Assembly: GCA_963735465.1 (NCBI GenBank)
Contig: CAVTLA010000001.1
Span: forward strand, 682,001 to 746,000
From: DASZHJ01 sp963735465
Lineage (GTDB): Bacteria; Pseudomonadota; Alphaproteobacteria; ATCC43930; CGMCC-115725
Reading direction: 5' to 3'
DNA: 64,000 bases
Part shown: positions 34,466-42,394 of the stretch, piece after piece
How the letters are laid out: the number at the start of each line of letters is the position of its first letter
How positions within the stretch are numbered: the stretch's first letter is position 1
Notes under the pieces: generated by a model
Database searches by the model: none
What the model was told of the DNA's origin: nothing
Seen by the model: only the letters and a program-made list of their open reading frames with translations
Translations under genes and position numbers: made by a program

Positions 34466-36298
34466 ATGCCCGATCCCTGGCTGCCTTCGGCCGGGGATCG
34501 AGCAGGAATGCAGGCGGTGAAGATTTCTGGCGCTACCTCGATCGTCGGGCAACCGGTGGCGTCATCGCCGGATGCCGCTGCCTCTCCGGCAGATCGAGGT
34601 TCCGACGCGGCCTCGGAAATTTCCTTCCCTGCGGCGATCCAGTACCACAGGGCCGGGCGCCTGAAGGAAGCGGCCGAGCTTTATCGCGAAGTTCTGCGCC
34701 GCGATCCCGATCACCTTCAGACTCTGATGCTGCTGGGATTGATCGAGGCCGCCGGCGTCGATCTCGATGCCGCGGAAACGCGGTTTACGCGCTACATCGC
34801 CCTGGTTCCGGGAGATCCGCTGGCGCTCCATAATCTAGGCAAGTTGCACCAGGACCGTGGCGACGACCGGTCGGCGGTCGGGTTGTTCGAGCGCGCGCTG
34901 GCGAGCCGGACTGACTTCGCGCCCACGTTCAACGATCTCGGCGTGTCGCTGCACCGGCTGCGCCGACACGACGCGGCGCTCGCGGCGCTCGATCGCGCCG
35001 TCGCCGTCGATCCCCATTACGCGGTGGCGTGGAGCAATCGCAGCCTCGTGCTGTCAGAACTGGATCGCGCGCCGGAAGCGGCATCGTCGTTCCGCCGTTG
35101 CCTCACGCTGCAACCGGAGTCTGCGGCGACGTGGTGTCATCTGGCGGCCGCTTGCTACAAGAGCGACGATCTCCCGGCGGCGGAGGAAGCGTGCCGGCGG
35201 GCACTGGCGCTCGATCCCGGTCACGGGGACGCCCGCCTTCAGCTGGCTCAGACCCTCGATCGGGCGCATCGACCCGAGGAGGCCGAGCGGGAAGGGATCG
35301 AATGGGCTCGCCGGAGGGGCACGGTGGTGAAGCCTTGCACGGGAAGTCGCGCCGAAGCGACCGTCCTGCTGATCGCGGGCTCCCGGCAATGCAACGTGCC
35401 CGTGGAGTACCTGTTCGGGGCCGACCGCTTCGCCACGATCACGGTGCATCTCCTGCCACCGGGAGAGCCGGGCGCCGACGACTTGCTCCACCTCGACCGG
35501 CTCCCGCCGTTCGATCTCGCCTTCAATGCCATCGGCGACGCGGACAAGGGGGGTGCGCTCCTCGAGCAGGCGGCGGTGCTCTGCCGCGACCTCGATCGGC
35601 CGCTGCTCAATCCCATGAACCGGATCGGGCCGACCAGGCGCGAGCTGTTGCCGGCCCTCCTCGCGGGGATACCCGGCCTCGTCGTTCCCGACACCCGGCG
35701 TCTGACGCGCGGCGAGCTGGCGGCGCTTGCGGATGCCGCTGGTCCCCTGGACCGGCCCTGGCTGATCCGCCCGACCGGCTCCCACGGTGGCGACGATCTC
35801 CGTCGCATCGAGCGCCGGGAAGAGATCGCCGACTACCTGCGCGGCGTGCCGCAGGAGGAATTCTATCTGACGCCCTTCTGGGACTTCCAGAGCCCGGACG
35901 GGCTTCATCGCAAATACCGCTTTATCTTCGTGGACCGCGAGGTGTTCTCCTATCACCTGGCGATCTCCGATCACTGGCTCATCCACTATTGGCGCGCCGA
36001 TATGGGAGCGGCCGACTGGATGAAGCGCGAGGAGGAGGCCTTCCTGAGGGACCACCGATCGGCGTTTCCGGCGCCGCTTGGAGACGCCGTCCGCGAGGTG
36101 GCGCGCCGGCTCGATCTGGACTATGGCGGCATGGACTGTGCTCTCACCGCCGATGGCCGCGTGCTGGTGTTCGAGGCGAACGCCACCATGCTCATCCACC
36201 TCAACGAATCCCGTGACGAGTTCCCGTACAAGCACCGGTACGTGCCGCGCATCGCCGACGCGGTGAGCCGGATGGTGGCGCGCCGGCTCGAAGGCTGA
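34466..36298 (+). CDS. TPR-repeat protein fused to an ATP-grasp-like domain
   Basis: About 610 residues in two parts. Residues about 55-285 are consecutive tetratricopeptide repeats (AIQYHRAGRLKEAAELYREV, ALHNLGKLHQDRGDDRSAVG and four or five more). Residues about 295-610 form an ATP-grasp-like domain: a pre-ATP lobe with VLLIAGSRQCNVPVEYLFG, a central PWLIRPTGSHGGDDL loop like the lysine and glycine-rich loop of ATP-grasp enzymes, and at about residue 552 DYGGMDCAL, then VLVFEANATM, matching the metal-binding end of the fold. It probably ligates a carboxylate to an amine on a partner held by the TPR part. The start is uncertain (ATG 34466 or 34508). It begins 52 bases after egtD on the same strand and could be in its operon. 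Confidence 0.8.
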   Translation: MPDPWLPSAGDRAGMQAVKISGATSIVGQPVASSPDAAASPADRGSDAASEISFPAAIQYHRAGRLKEAAELYREVLRRDPDHLQTLMLLGLIEAAGVDLDAAETRFTRYIALVPGDPLALHNLGKLHQDRGDDRSAVGLFERALASRTDFAPTFNDLGVSLHRLRRHDAALAALDRAVAVDPHYAVAWSNRSLVLSELDRAPEAASSFRRCLTLQPESAATWCHLAAACYKSDDLPAAEEACRRALALDPGHGDARLQLAQTLDRAHRPEEAEREGIEWARRRGTVVKPCTGSRAEATVLLIAGSRQCNVPVEYLFGADRFATITVHLLPPGEPGADDLLHLDRLPPFDLAFNAIGDADKGGALLEQAAVLCRDLDRPLLNPMNRIGPTRRELLPALLAGIPGLVVPDTRRLTRGELAALADAAGPLDRPWLIRPTGSHGGDDLRRIERREEIADYLRGVPQEEFYLTPFWDFQSPDGLHRKYRFIFVDREVFSYHLAISDHWLIHYWRADMGAADWMKREEEAFLRDHRSAFPAPLGDAVREVARRLDLDYGGMDCALTADGRVLVFEANATMLIHLNESRDEFPYKHRYVPRIADAVSRMVARRLEG

Positions 36299-36309
36299 GC
36301 CGCCGCGGA

Positions 36310-36340
36310 CACGCCAGGGCATGCCGACGGCTCTGGCGTG
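36310..36340 (+). terminator. Hairpin after the TPR/ATP-grasp gene
   Basis: CACGCCAG (36310-36317) and CTGGCGTG (36333-36340) form a perfect eight-base stem with a 15-base loop, 12 bases after the stop codon. The following sequence has no T-run, so termination efficiency is uncertain. Confidence 0.4.
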
Positions 36341-36381
36341 ATTCGACGGCTCGCGCGAGCATTGGAATTTCGGACGATTTA

Positions 36382-36398
36382 TGCACTCAATTCGCGCA
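36382..36398 (+). promoter_or_regulatory. Candidate NtrC-binding site upstream of urtA
   Basis: TGCACTCAATTCGCGCA is 17 bases with TGCAC at one end and GCGCA at the other, fitting the NtrC pattern TGC-N11-GCA. It lies about 120 bases before the sigma-54 promoter, in the usual enhancer range. One mismatch in the inner arm and a short motif make this a moderate candidate only. Confidence 0.4.
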
Positions 36399-36412
36399 TC
36401 GCTGTTGTGCCC

Positions 36413-36427
36413 GCTCAAATCTTGAGC
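36413..36427. promoter_or_regulatory. Perfect short palindrome upstream of the urt promoter
   Basis: GCTCAAATCTTGAGC has two perfect six-base arms around a three-base centre. It lies between the candidate NtrC site and the sigma-54 promoter, where a second regulator could bind. No known regulator is matched with confidence. Confidence 0.3.
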
Positions 36428-36516
36428 ATCAAGCCGGGTGCCCAGATGCCGTGAGCATAGTTGGCATAACGATGCGACATTCTCGTTCGTCACTCGCGTC
36501 AGGCGCTTATCGCGTC

Positions 36517-36531
36517 TGGCACAGGCCTTGC
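36517..36531 (+). promoter_or_regulatory. Sigma-54 promoter of the urt-ure operon
   Basis: TGGCACAGGCCTTGC matches the -24/-12 consensus TGGCAC-N5-TTGC exactly, with the required ten bases between the GG and GC pairs. Transcription would start near 36543, about 36 bases before the urtA start and just before its AAGGAGG site. Sigma-54 control fits urea uptake and urease genes, which are commonly under the nitrogen regulators NtrC and RpoN. Confidence 0.8.
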
Positions 36532-36578
36532 GTTGCTCTCTGCGGTTAAAACATGACGTTGGGGCAAGGAGGCATTGC

Positions 36579-37874
36579 ATGCGAGGGATCAGCGAGCGGA
36601 TATCGGCATTGGCGATCGCCGGCGCGATCGCCGGCGCGTCACTCTTCGGGGGAGCGGCGCAAGCGCAGGACACCATCAAGGTGGGCGTGCTGCATTCTCT
36701 TTCGGGTACGATGGCGATCAGCGAGACCACACTGAAGGACACTGTCCTGATGATGGTCGATGACATCAACAAGAAGGGCGGCCTGCTCGGCAAGAAGGTG
36801 GAGGCGGTCGTCGTCGATCCCGCGTCCAACTGGCCGCTCTTCGCGGAAAAGGCTCGCGAGCTCATCCAGAAGGACAAGGTAGCGGTGGTGTTCGGCTGCT
36901 GGACATCGGTCAGCCGCAAGTCGGTGCTGCCGGTGTTCGAGGAGCTGAACGGCCTGCTGTTCTACCCGGTCCAGTATGAGGGCGAGGAAAGCTCGAACAA
37001 CGTCTTCTATACCGGCGCGGCGCCGAACCAGCAGGCGATCCCGGCGGTCGAGTACCTCATGAGCAAGGAAGGCGGCGACGTGAAGCGCTGGGTGCTGGAA
37101 GGTACCGACTACGTCTATCCGCGCACCACCAACAAGATCCTCGAGGCGTTCCTGAAGTCGAAGGGCGTCGCGGCGGCTGACATCAAGATCAACTACACGC
37201 CGTTCGGCTTCTCCGACTGGCAGACCGAGGTCGCGGCGATCAAGGCGTTCTCGGCGGCGGGCAAGAAGACCGCGGTCGTGTCTACCGTGAACGGCGATGC
37301 CAACGTGCCGTTCTACAAGGAGCTCGCCAACCAGGGCATCAAGGCCTCCGATACGCCGGTGGTCGCCTTCTCGGTCGGCGAGGAAGAACTCGCGGGCATC
37401 GATACCAAGAACCTGGTCGGCCATCTCGCCGCCTGGAACTACTTCGAGTCCGTGAAGAACCCGACGAACGAAGCGTTCATCAAGCAGTGGCACACCTTCA
37501 TCAAGAACGACAAGCGCACCACGAATGATCCGATGGAGGCGACCTACATCGGCTTCAAGATGTGGACGCAAGCGGTGTCGCAGGCCGGCACCACCGACGT
37601 CGATGCGGTGCGGCAGGCGATGTACGGCCAGAAGGTGAAGGCACCCTCCGGCTTCACCGCGATCATGAACACCAACCATCACCTCTCGAAGCCGGTGATG
37701 ATCGGTGAGATCCGCCCGGACGGTCAGTTCGACGTGGTCTGGAAGACCAAGAACGCCATCAAGGCCGACGCCTGGAGCCCCTTCCTCGCGGAGGACAAGG
37801 GCAAGATCGCCGATTGGACCTTCCCCTGGGTGTGCGGGAACTGCACGACGCCGAAGTATAAGGCGCTGGAGTAG
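36579..37874 (+). CDS. urtA: Urea ABC transporter substrate-binding protein UrtA
   Basis: A 431-residue periplasmic binding protein of the type 4 (branched-chain amino acid-like) group. A signal peptide ends near AAQAQDTIKVG. Diagnostic UrtA blocks are VGVLHSLSGTMAISETTLKD, VFGCWTSVSRKSVLPVFEE and FYPVQYEGEESSNNVFYTGA. The C-terminus (GEIRPDGQFDVVWKTKNAI, WVCGNC) is typical. AAGGAGG six bases before the ATG gives strong initiation. It is the first gene behind the sigma-54 promoter, and a strong hairpin follows its stop, so it should be made in excess over the membrane subunits. Confidence 0.97.
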   Translation: MRGISERISALAIAGAIAGASLFGGAAQAQDTIKVGVLHSLSGTMAISETTLKDTVLMMVDDINKKGGLLGKKVEAVVVDPASNWPLFAEKARELIQKDKVAVVFGCWTSVSRKSVLPVFEELNGLLFYPVQYEGEESSNNVFYTGAAPNQQAIPAVEYLMSKEGGDVKRWVLEGTDYVYPRTTNKILEAFLKSKGVAAADIKINYTPFGFSDWQTEVAAIKAFSAAGKKTAVVSTVNGDANVPFYKELANQGIKASDTPVVAFSVGEEELAGIDTKNLVGHLAAWNYFESVKNPTNEAFIKQWHTFIKNDKRTTNDPMEATYIGFKMWTQAVSQAGTTDVDAVRQAMYGQKVKAPSGFTAIMNTNHHLSKPVMIGEIRPDGQFDVVWKTKNAIKADAWSPFLAEDKGKIADWTFPWVCGNCTTPKYKALE

Positions 37875-37886
37875 GGTGAGACGGCA

Positions 37887-37925
37887 TGGACCCGGCCTGG
37901 CAGCAGGCCGGGTCCAGCCGAGTTT
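37887..37925 (+). terminator. Strong hairpin between urtA and urtB (attenuator or mRNA stabiliser)
   Basis: TGGACCCGGCCTG (37887-37899) and CAGGCCGGGTCCA (37904-37916) form a perfect 13-base stem with a four-base loop; GTTTTC follows six bases later. It lies 13 bases after the urtA stop. Such stem-loops after binding-protein genes either stop part of the transcription or protect the upstream mRNA end, which raises binding protein over permease. Confidence 0.8.
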
Positions 37926-37983
37926 TCTGAAAACCTCTTCTGCGTTGACGCGGGTTGTCGCAGGGGGCATCAGGCGCGACATC

Positions 37984-39756
37984 ATGGTCCGGCTTCGGAG
38001 TCTGGTCTTCGCTCTGCTGACGCTGATCGCGTTGCCGCAGAGCGTGCTTGCCGCGGAGATCGCGGACCTCGTCGATCAGCTTGGCTCGGACGATTTCGAC
38101 GCGAAGGCGCAGGCAATAACCGCGCTCGGCGCGTCCGGCGATCCCCGCGCCGTGCAGATCCTGCGGGCCCTGAGCAACGGCTCGCTCTACACCGTGAAGA
38201 CCGATGCGTCGGCGGACAGCACGTCGTCCGACGCGACCGGATCGGATACGACTGGATCCGACACGACCTCCTCCGATACGTCTTCGTCCGATAGCTCCGA
38301 TGCCGCCACGCCGGACACCAGCAGCAGCGATGCGATGGCCTCCGCCGGCACGCAAAAGCCGGCTCAGCTGGTGATCGCGGAGCAGCAGGGCGACAACTGC
38401 GACACCTTCGGCCTCCTGGACGGCAAGAAGCTCGGCACCGTCGCCTGCGACACCCTCGACAAGGTCGTCATCAACAACCGCCTGCGCGGCGTGATCGATG
38501 CCGCTCTCAGCAGCCTCACGCTGTTCAGCAACCAGCGCGGCGATCGGCTCAGCGCCGCCCAGGAAGCGCTGCGGCATCCGGCGCCGGGGCGGACGGAGAC
38601 GCTGCAGAAGGCGCTCGCAACCGAGAAGGACGGCGAGGTGCGCCAGGTGCTCGGCCGCGCGGTGGCGGCGGCGCAGCTCTCCAGCAGCGACAAGCGGACC
38701 CAGCTTGCGGCTATCGCGACGCTCGCCGACACCAGCGATCCCGACATCTACAACCTGCTGAACGAGCAGCGCAACATCGCCGACCTTGATCCCGAGGTGA
38801 AGGGCGCTCTCGACCGGGCGATCGCGGGCATCGCCGGGCGACTGCGGCTGATCGGCGTCGCCGCCACTCTCTTCGAGGGTGTGAGCCTGGGCAGCGTGCT
38901 GCTGCTGGCCGCGATCGGGCTCGCCATCACCTTCGGGGTGATGGGGGTCATCAACATGGCCCACGGCGAGATGATCATGCTCGGCGCCTACAGCGCCTTC
39001 GTGGTGCAGGAGGCGTTCCGGTCCTTCTTGCCGCCGAGCTGGTTCGACGCCTATCTGATCGCGGCGGTGCCGGTCGCCTTCGTGGTTGCCGGCGCGGTCG
39101 GCGTGGTGCTGGAGCGCACGGTGATCCGCTTTCTCTATAGCCGGCCTCTGGAGACCATGTTGGCGACCTGGGGCGTGAGCCTGATCCTGCAGCAGCTCGT
39201 GCGCAGCATTTTCGGCGCGCCGAACCGACAGGTCTCCAATCCAACCTGGATGACCGGCGGCATCGATCTCATCGGCGGCTTCACCGTCACCTGGAACCGG
39301 CTGGTGATCATCATCTTCTGCTTCGTGGTGCTGGGCGCGCTGGCCTTGCTGCTGCGCCGCACCAGCTTCGGCCTGCACATGCGCGCGGTAACCCAGAACC
39401 GCGACATGGCGGCGGTCATGGGCATCCCGACCGCGCGGGTCGATGCGCTGACCTTCGGCCTCGGCTCGGGCATCGCCGGCATCGCCGGGGTGGCGCTCTC
39501 CCAGATCGGCAACGTCAGCCCCAACCTAGGCACCATCTACATCGTCGACAGCTTCCTGGTGGTCGTCTTCGGCGGCGTCGGCAATCTCATGGGGACGCTG
39601 GTCGGTGCGATGTCCCTGGGGATCGTGAACAAGATCCTCGAGCCGGTGGCCGGCGCCGTGCTGGGCAAGGTGGCGGTGCTCGTGGTGATCATCCTCTTCA
39701 TTCAGAAGCGGCCCCGCGGCCTCTTCGCGCTCCGCGGCCGGGCGGCGGAGAATTGA
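37984..39756 (+). CDS. urtB: Urea ABC transporter permease UrtB
   Basis: A 590-residue permease. Residues 1-23 are a signal-like helix, and residues 25 to about 290 form the extracytoplasmic HEAT-like domain (LVDQLGSDDFDAKAQAITALGASGDPRAVQIL) seen in UrtB but not in LivH. From about 295 comes the LivH-like membrane part with many hydrophobic segments (VLLLAAIGLAITFGVMGVINMAHGEMIMLG). Residues about 74-123 are a Ser/Thr/Asp-rich low-complexity stretch that interrupts the HEAT-like domain and is not usual in the family. The ATG at 37984 lacks a strong ribosome site. It forms the channel with UrtC. Confidence 0.95.
   Translation: MVRLRSLVFALLTLIALPQSVLAAEIADLVDQLGSDDFDAKAQAITALGASGDPRAVQILRALSNGSLYTVKTDASADSTSSDATGSDTTGSDTTSSDTSSSDSSDAATPDTSSSDAMASAGTQKPAQLVIAEQQGDNCDTFGLLDGKKLGTVACDTLDKVVINNRLRGVIDAALSSLTLFSNQRGDRLSAAQEALRHPAPGRTETLQKALATEKDGEVRQVLGRAVAAAQLSSSDKRTQLAAIATLADTSDPDIYNLLNEQRNIADLDPEVKGALDRAIAGIAGRLRLIGVAATLFEGVSLGSVLLLAAIGLAITFGVMGVINMAHGEMIMLGAYSAFVVQEAFRSFLPPSWFDAYLIAAVPVAFVVAGAVGVVLERTVIRFLYSRPLETMLATWGVSLILQQLVRSIFGAPNRQVSNPTWMTGGIDLIGGFTVTWNRLVIIIFCFVVLGALALLLRRTSFGLHMRAVTQNRDMAAVMGIPTARVDALTFGLGSGIAGIAGVALSQIGNVSPNLGTIYIVDSFLVVVFGGVGNLMGTLVGAMSLGIVNKILEPVAGAVLGKVAVLVVIILFIQKRPRGLFALRGRAAEN
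38203..38352 (+). repeat. Degenerate Ser/Thr/Asp-coding repeat inside urtB
   Basis: About 50 codons rich in Ser, Thr, Asp and Ala, built from imperfect units such as SDTTGSDTTSSDTSSSDSSD; at DNA level TCxGAyACG-like words recur. The reading frame stays open, so it is an in-frame expansion rather than an error. It would be a flexible acidic loop facing the periplasm. Confidence 0.85.
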
Positions 39757-39761
39757 CGGGC

Positions 39762-40889
39762 ATGACGGGCATCGCCGGCCTCCTCGATCGCCGCGGCTGG
39801 GCGGGATTCCTGCTGGTCGGCGTGGTGCTGGTGGCGGTCCTGCCGCTGCTCAACACGCTGCCGGCGCCGGGTTCGGCGCTGCGGCTGCCGGACTACCTCG
39901 TGCCGCTCTTCGGCAAATACGCCTGCTATGCGCTGCTGGCGCTCAGCCTCGACCTGGTCTGGGGCTATGCCGGCATCCTCAGCCTCGGCCATGGCGCCTT
40001 CTTCGCGCTCGGCGGCTATGCGATGGGCATGTATCTCATGCGCCAGATCGGCACCCGCGGCGTCTACGGCAACCCCGTGCTGCCGGATTTCATGGTGTTC
40101 CTGAACTGGCAGGAGTTGCCGTGGTACTGGCACGGCTTCGATCATTTCGCCTTCGCCGCGCTGATGGTGCTGCTGGTGCCGGGTGTCCTCGCCTTCGCCT
40201 TCGGCTGGTTCGCTTTCCGCTCCCGGGTCACCGGCGTCTATCTTTCCATCATCACCCAGGCGTTGACCTACGCCCTGCTGCTCGCCTTCTTCCGCAACGA
40301 CATGGGCTTCGGCGGCAACAACGGCCTCACGGATTTCAAGGACGTGCTGGGCTTCGAGATCCAGGCCTCGGCGACAAGGCGCGGGCTCTACATCGTCTCG
40401 GTGATCGCGCTGGGTCTCGGGTTCCTGCTCTGCCGCTGGATCGTCACGTCCAAGCTCGGGCGTCTGCTGCTGGCACTGCGGGACGCCGAGAACCGGGTGC
40501 GCTTCCTGGGCTACCGGGTGGAGAATGCCAAGCTCCTGGTGTTCACCCTCTCGGCGGTGCTGGCGGGCATCGCCGGAGCGCTCTACGTACCCCAGGTCGG
40601 CATCATCAATCCCAGCGAATTCTCGCCGGCGAACTCGATCGAGATCGCGATCTGGGTCGCGGTCGGCGGCCGCGGCAATCTGGTAGGAGCGCTGGTGGGG
40701 GCGGTGCTGGTCAATGTCGCCAAGACCTATTTCACCGGCGCCGCGCCCGAGTTCTGGCTTTTCATCCTGGGCGCGATGTTCGTGCTGGTGACGCTGTTCT
40801 TCCCAAAGGGGTTGACCGGGCTTCTCGGCCAGTGGCGGAGCCGGCGGCGGAGCCACGCGGCGCGGCCCGTGGAGGCCGCCGGTGACTGA
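39762..40889 (+). CDS. urtC: Urea ABC transporter permease UrtC
   Basis: A 375-residue LivM-like permease with about eight to ten hydrophobic segments. Blocks LDLVWGYAGILSLGHGAFFALGGYAMGMY, GVYLSIITQALTYALLLAFFRN and GFGGNNGLTDFKDVLG are characteristic of UrtC. The ATG at 39762 comes six bases after the urtB stop; a TTG at 39753 is also in frame. It overlaps urtD by eight bases. Confidence 0.95.
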   Translation: MTGIAGLLDRRGWAGFLLVGVVLVAVLPLLNTLPAPGSALRLPDYLVPLFGKYACYALLALSLDLVWGYAGILSLGHGAFFALGGYAMGMYLMRQIGTRGVYGNPVLPDFMVFLNWQELPWYWHGFDHFAFAALMVLLVPGVLAFAFGWFAFRSRVTGVYLSIITQALTYALLLAFFRNDMGFGGNNGLTDFKDVLGFEIQASATRRGLYIVSVIALGLGFLLCRWIVTSKLGRLLLALRDAENRVRFLGYRVENAKLLVFTLSAVLAGIAGALYVPQVGIINPSEFSPANSIEIAIWVAVGGRGNLVGALVGAVLVNVAKTYFTGAAPEFWLFILGAMFVLVTLFFPKGLTGLLGQWRSRRRSHAARPVEAAGD

Positions 40890-41694
40890 GACCTTGACCC
40901 CGCGGCCCCGGCGGCCAGCGGCGCGCGCCCGCCGCCGTGAGCCGCCGGCGCCCGCCGCCGACACACATCTCTATCTCGACGGCGTCACCGTCAGCTTCGA
41001 CGGCTTCAAGGCGCTGAACGAGCTCTCCCTCGTCATCAACAAGGGCGAGCTGCGCACGATCATCGGCCCGAACGGCGCCGGCAAGACCACCATGATGGAC
41101 GTCATCACCGGCAAGACCCGGCCCGACAAGGGCGAGGTCTTCTTCGACGGCAAATACGATCTCACGCGTCTCGACGAGGCCGCCATCGCCACCCTCGGTA
41201 TCGGCCGAAAGTTCCAGCGGCCGACGGTGTTCCAGAACCTCACCGTCTTCGACAACCTCGAGCTGGCGCTGAAGAGCGCACGCGGCGCCTGGCGGGTGCT
41301 GTTCGCCGAGACGACGCGGCATCAGCGCCAGTCGGTGGAGCACACGCTCGCGACCGTCGGCCTCTCCGATCGCGCGACGACCGTCGCCGGCACCCTCAGC
41401 CACGGCCAGAAGCAGTGGCTGGAGATCGGCATGCTGCTGATGCAGGACGCCCAGCTCCTGCTGCTGGACGAGCCGGTGGCGGGCATGACCGATCACGAGA
41501 CCGAGGCGACGGCGTCCTTGCTGCTGTCGATCGCGGGGGAGCGCACGGTGGTGGTGGTGGAGCACGACATGGAGTTCGTGCGCCGTCTGGGTGCCCGCAT
41601 CACCGTGCTGCACGAGGGCTCGGTGCTGGCCGAGGGATCCCTCGATCACGTGCAGAGCAATCCCGAAGTCATCGAAGTCTATCTGGGGCGCTGA
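40882..41694 (+). CDS. urtD: Urea ABC transporter ATP-binding protein UrtD
   Basis: A 270-residue LivG-like ATPase. Walker A is GPNGAGKTTMMDVITGKTRP; the signature LSHGQKQWLEIGMLLMQD and Walker B LLLLDEPVAGMTDHE are the UrtD forms. A basic, proline-rich N-terminal lead of about 30 residues precedes the domain. GTG at 40882 overlaps the urtC end. It energises urea import together with UrtE. Confidence 0.96.
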   Translation: MTETLTPRPRRPAARARRREPPAPAADTHLYLDGVTVSFDGFKALNELSLVINKGELRTIIGPNGAGKTTMMDVITGKTRPDKGEVFFDGKYDLTRLDEAAIATLGIGRKFQRPTVFQNLTVFDNLELALKSARGAWRVLFAETTRHQRQSVEHTLATVGLSDRATTVAGTLSHGQKQWLEIGMLLMQDAQLLLLDEPVAGMTDHETEATASLLLSIAGERTVVVVEHDMEFVRRLGARITVLHEGSVLAEGSLDHVQSNPEVIEVYLGR

Positions 41695-41697
41695 GCC

Positions 41698-42393
41698 ATG
41701 CTGTCGGTGGAAGCCCTCAACCTCTACTACGGCGCCAGCCACACGCTGCGCGACGTCAGCATCACCGTGGAGACCGGCAAGATCACCTGCCTCCTCGGCC
41801 GCAACGGCGTCGGCAAGACCAGCCTGCTGCGGGCGATCTTCGGCCTCAATCCGATCGCCAGCGGGTCGGTCATGTGGCTCGGCCACAACGTCGCCAACCT
41901 CAAGCCCTACGAGCGCGCGCGCCTCGGCATGTCCCTGGTGCCCCAGGGTCGCGAGATCTTCCCGCATCTGAGCGTGCGGGAGAATCTCGAGACCGGTTTC
42001 GCGCCGCTCCCCCGCCACGACCGCAAGATCTCCGACGATATCTTCGAGCTGTTCCCGGTTCTCAGGGACATGCAGCACCGCCGCGGCGGCGACCTCTCCG
42101 GCGGGCAGCAGCAGCAGCTGGCGATCGCGCGCGCATTGGTGATGCGGCCGAAGCTGCTGATCCTCGACGAGCCGACCGAGGGGATCCAGCCCTCCATCAT
42201 CAAGGACATCGAGCGGGTGATCCGGCTCCTCGCCATGATGGGGGAGATGGGTATCCTGCTGGTGGAGCAGTACTTCGAATTCGCGCGCACGCTGGCCGAT
42301 ACCTACGCCGTGATGGACCGCGGCGAGGTCGTGCTCGCCGGCCGCGCCGACGAGATGGTGGAGACCGAGGTTCGGCGGTATCTTACCGTCTGA
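41698..42393 (+). CDS. urtE: Urea ABC transporter ATP-binding protein UrtE
   Basis: A 231-residue LivF-like ATPase starting MLSVEALNLYYGASHTLRDV. Walker A is GRNGVGKTSLLRAIFG, the signature LSGGQQQQLAIARAL, and Walker B LLILDEPTEGIQPSII, the last being diagnostic of UrtE. It follows urtD by three bases; ureD starts one base after its stop, so urt and ure genes are one transcription unit. Confidence 0.96.
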   Translation: MLSVEALNLYYGASHTLRDVSITVETGKITCLLGRNGVGKTSLLRAIFGLNPIASGSVMWLGHNVANLKPYERARLGMSLVPQGREIFPHLSVRENLETGFAPLPRHDRKISDDIFELFPVLRDMQHRRGGDLSGGQQQQLAIARALVMRPKLLILDEPTEGIQPSIIKDIERVIRLLAMMGEMGILLVEQYFEFARTLADTYAVMDRGEVVLAGRADEMVETEVRRYLTV

Positions 42394-42394
42394 C

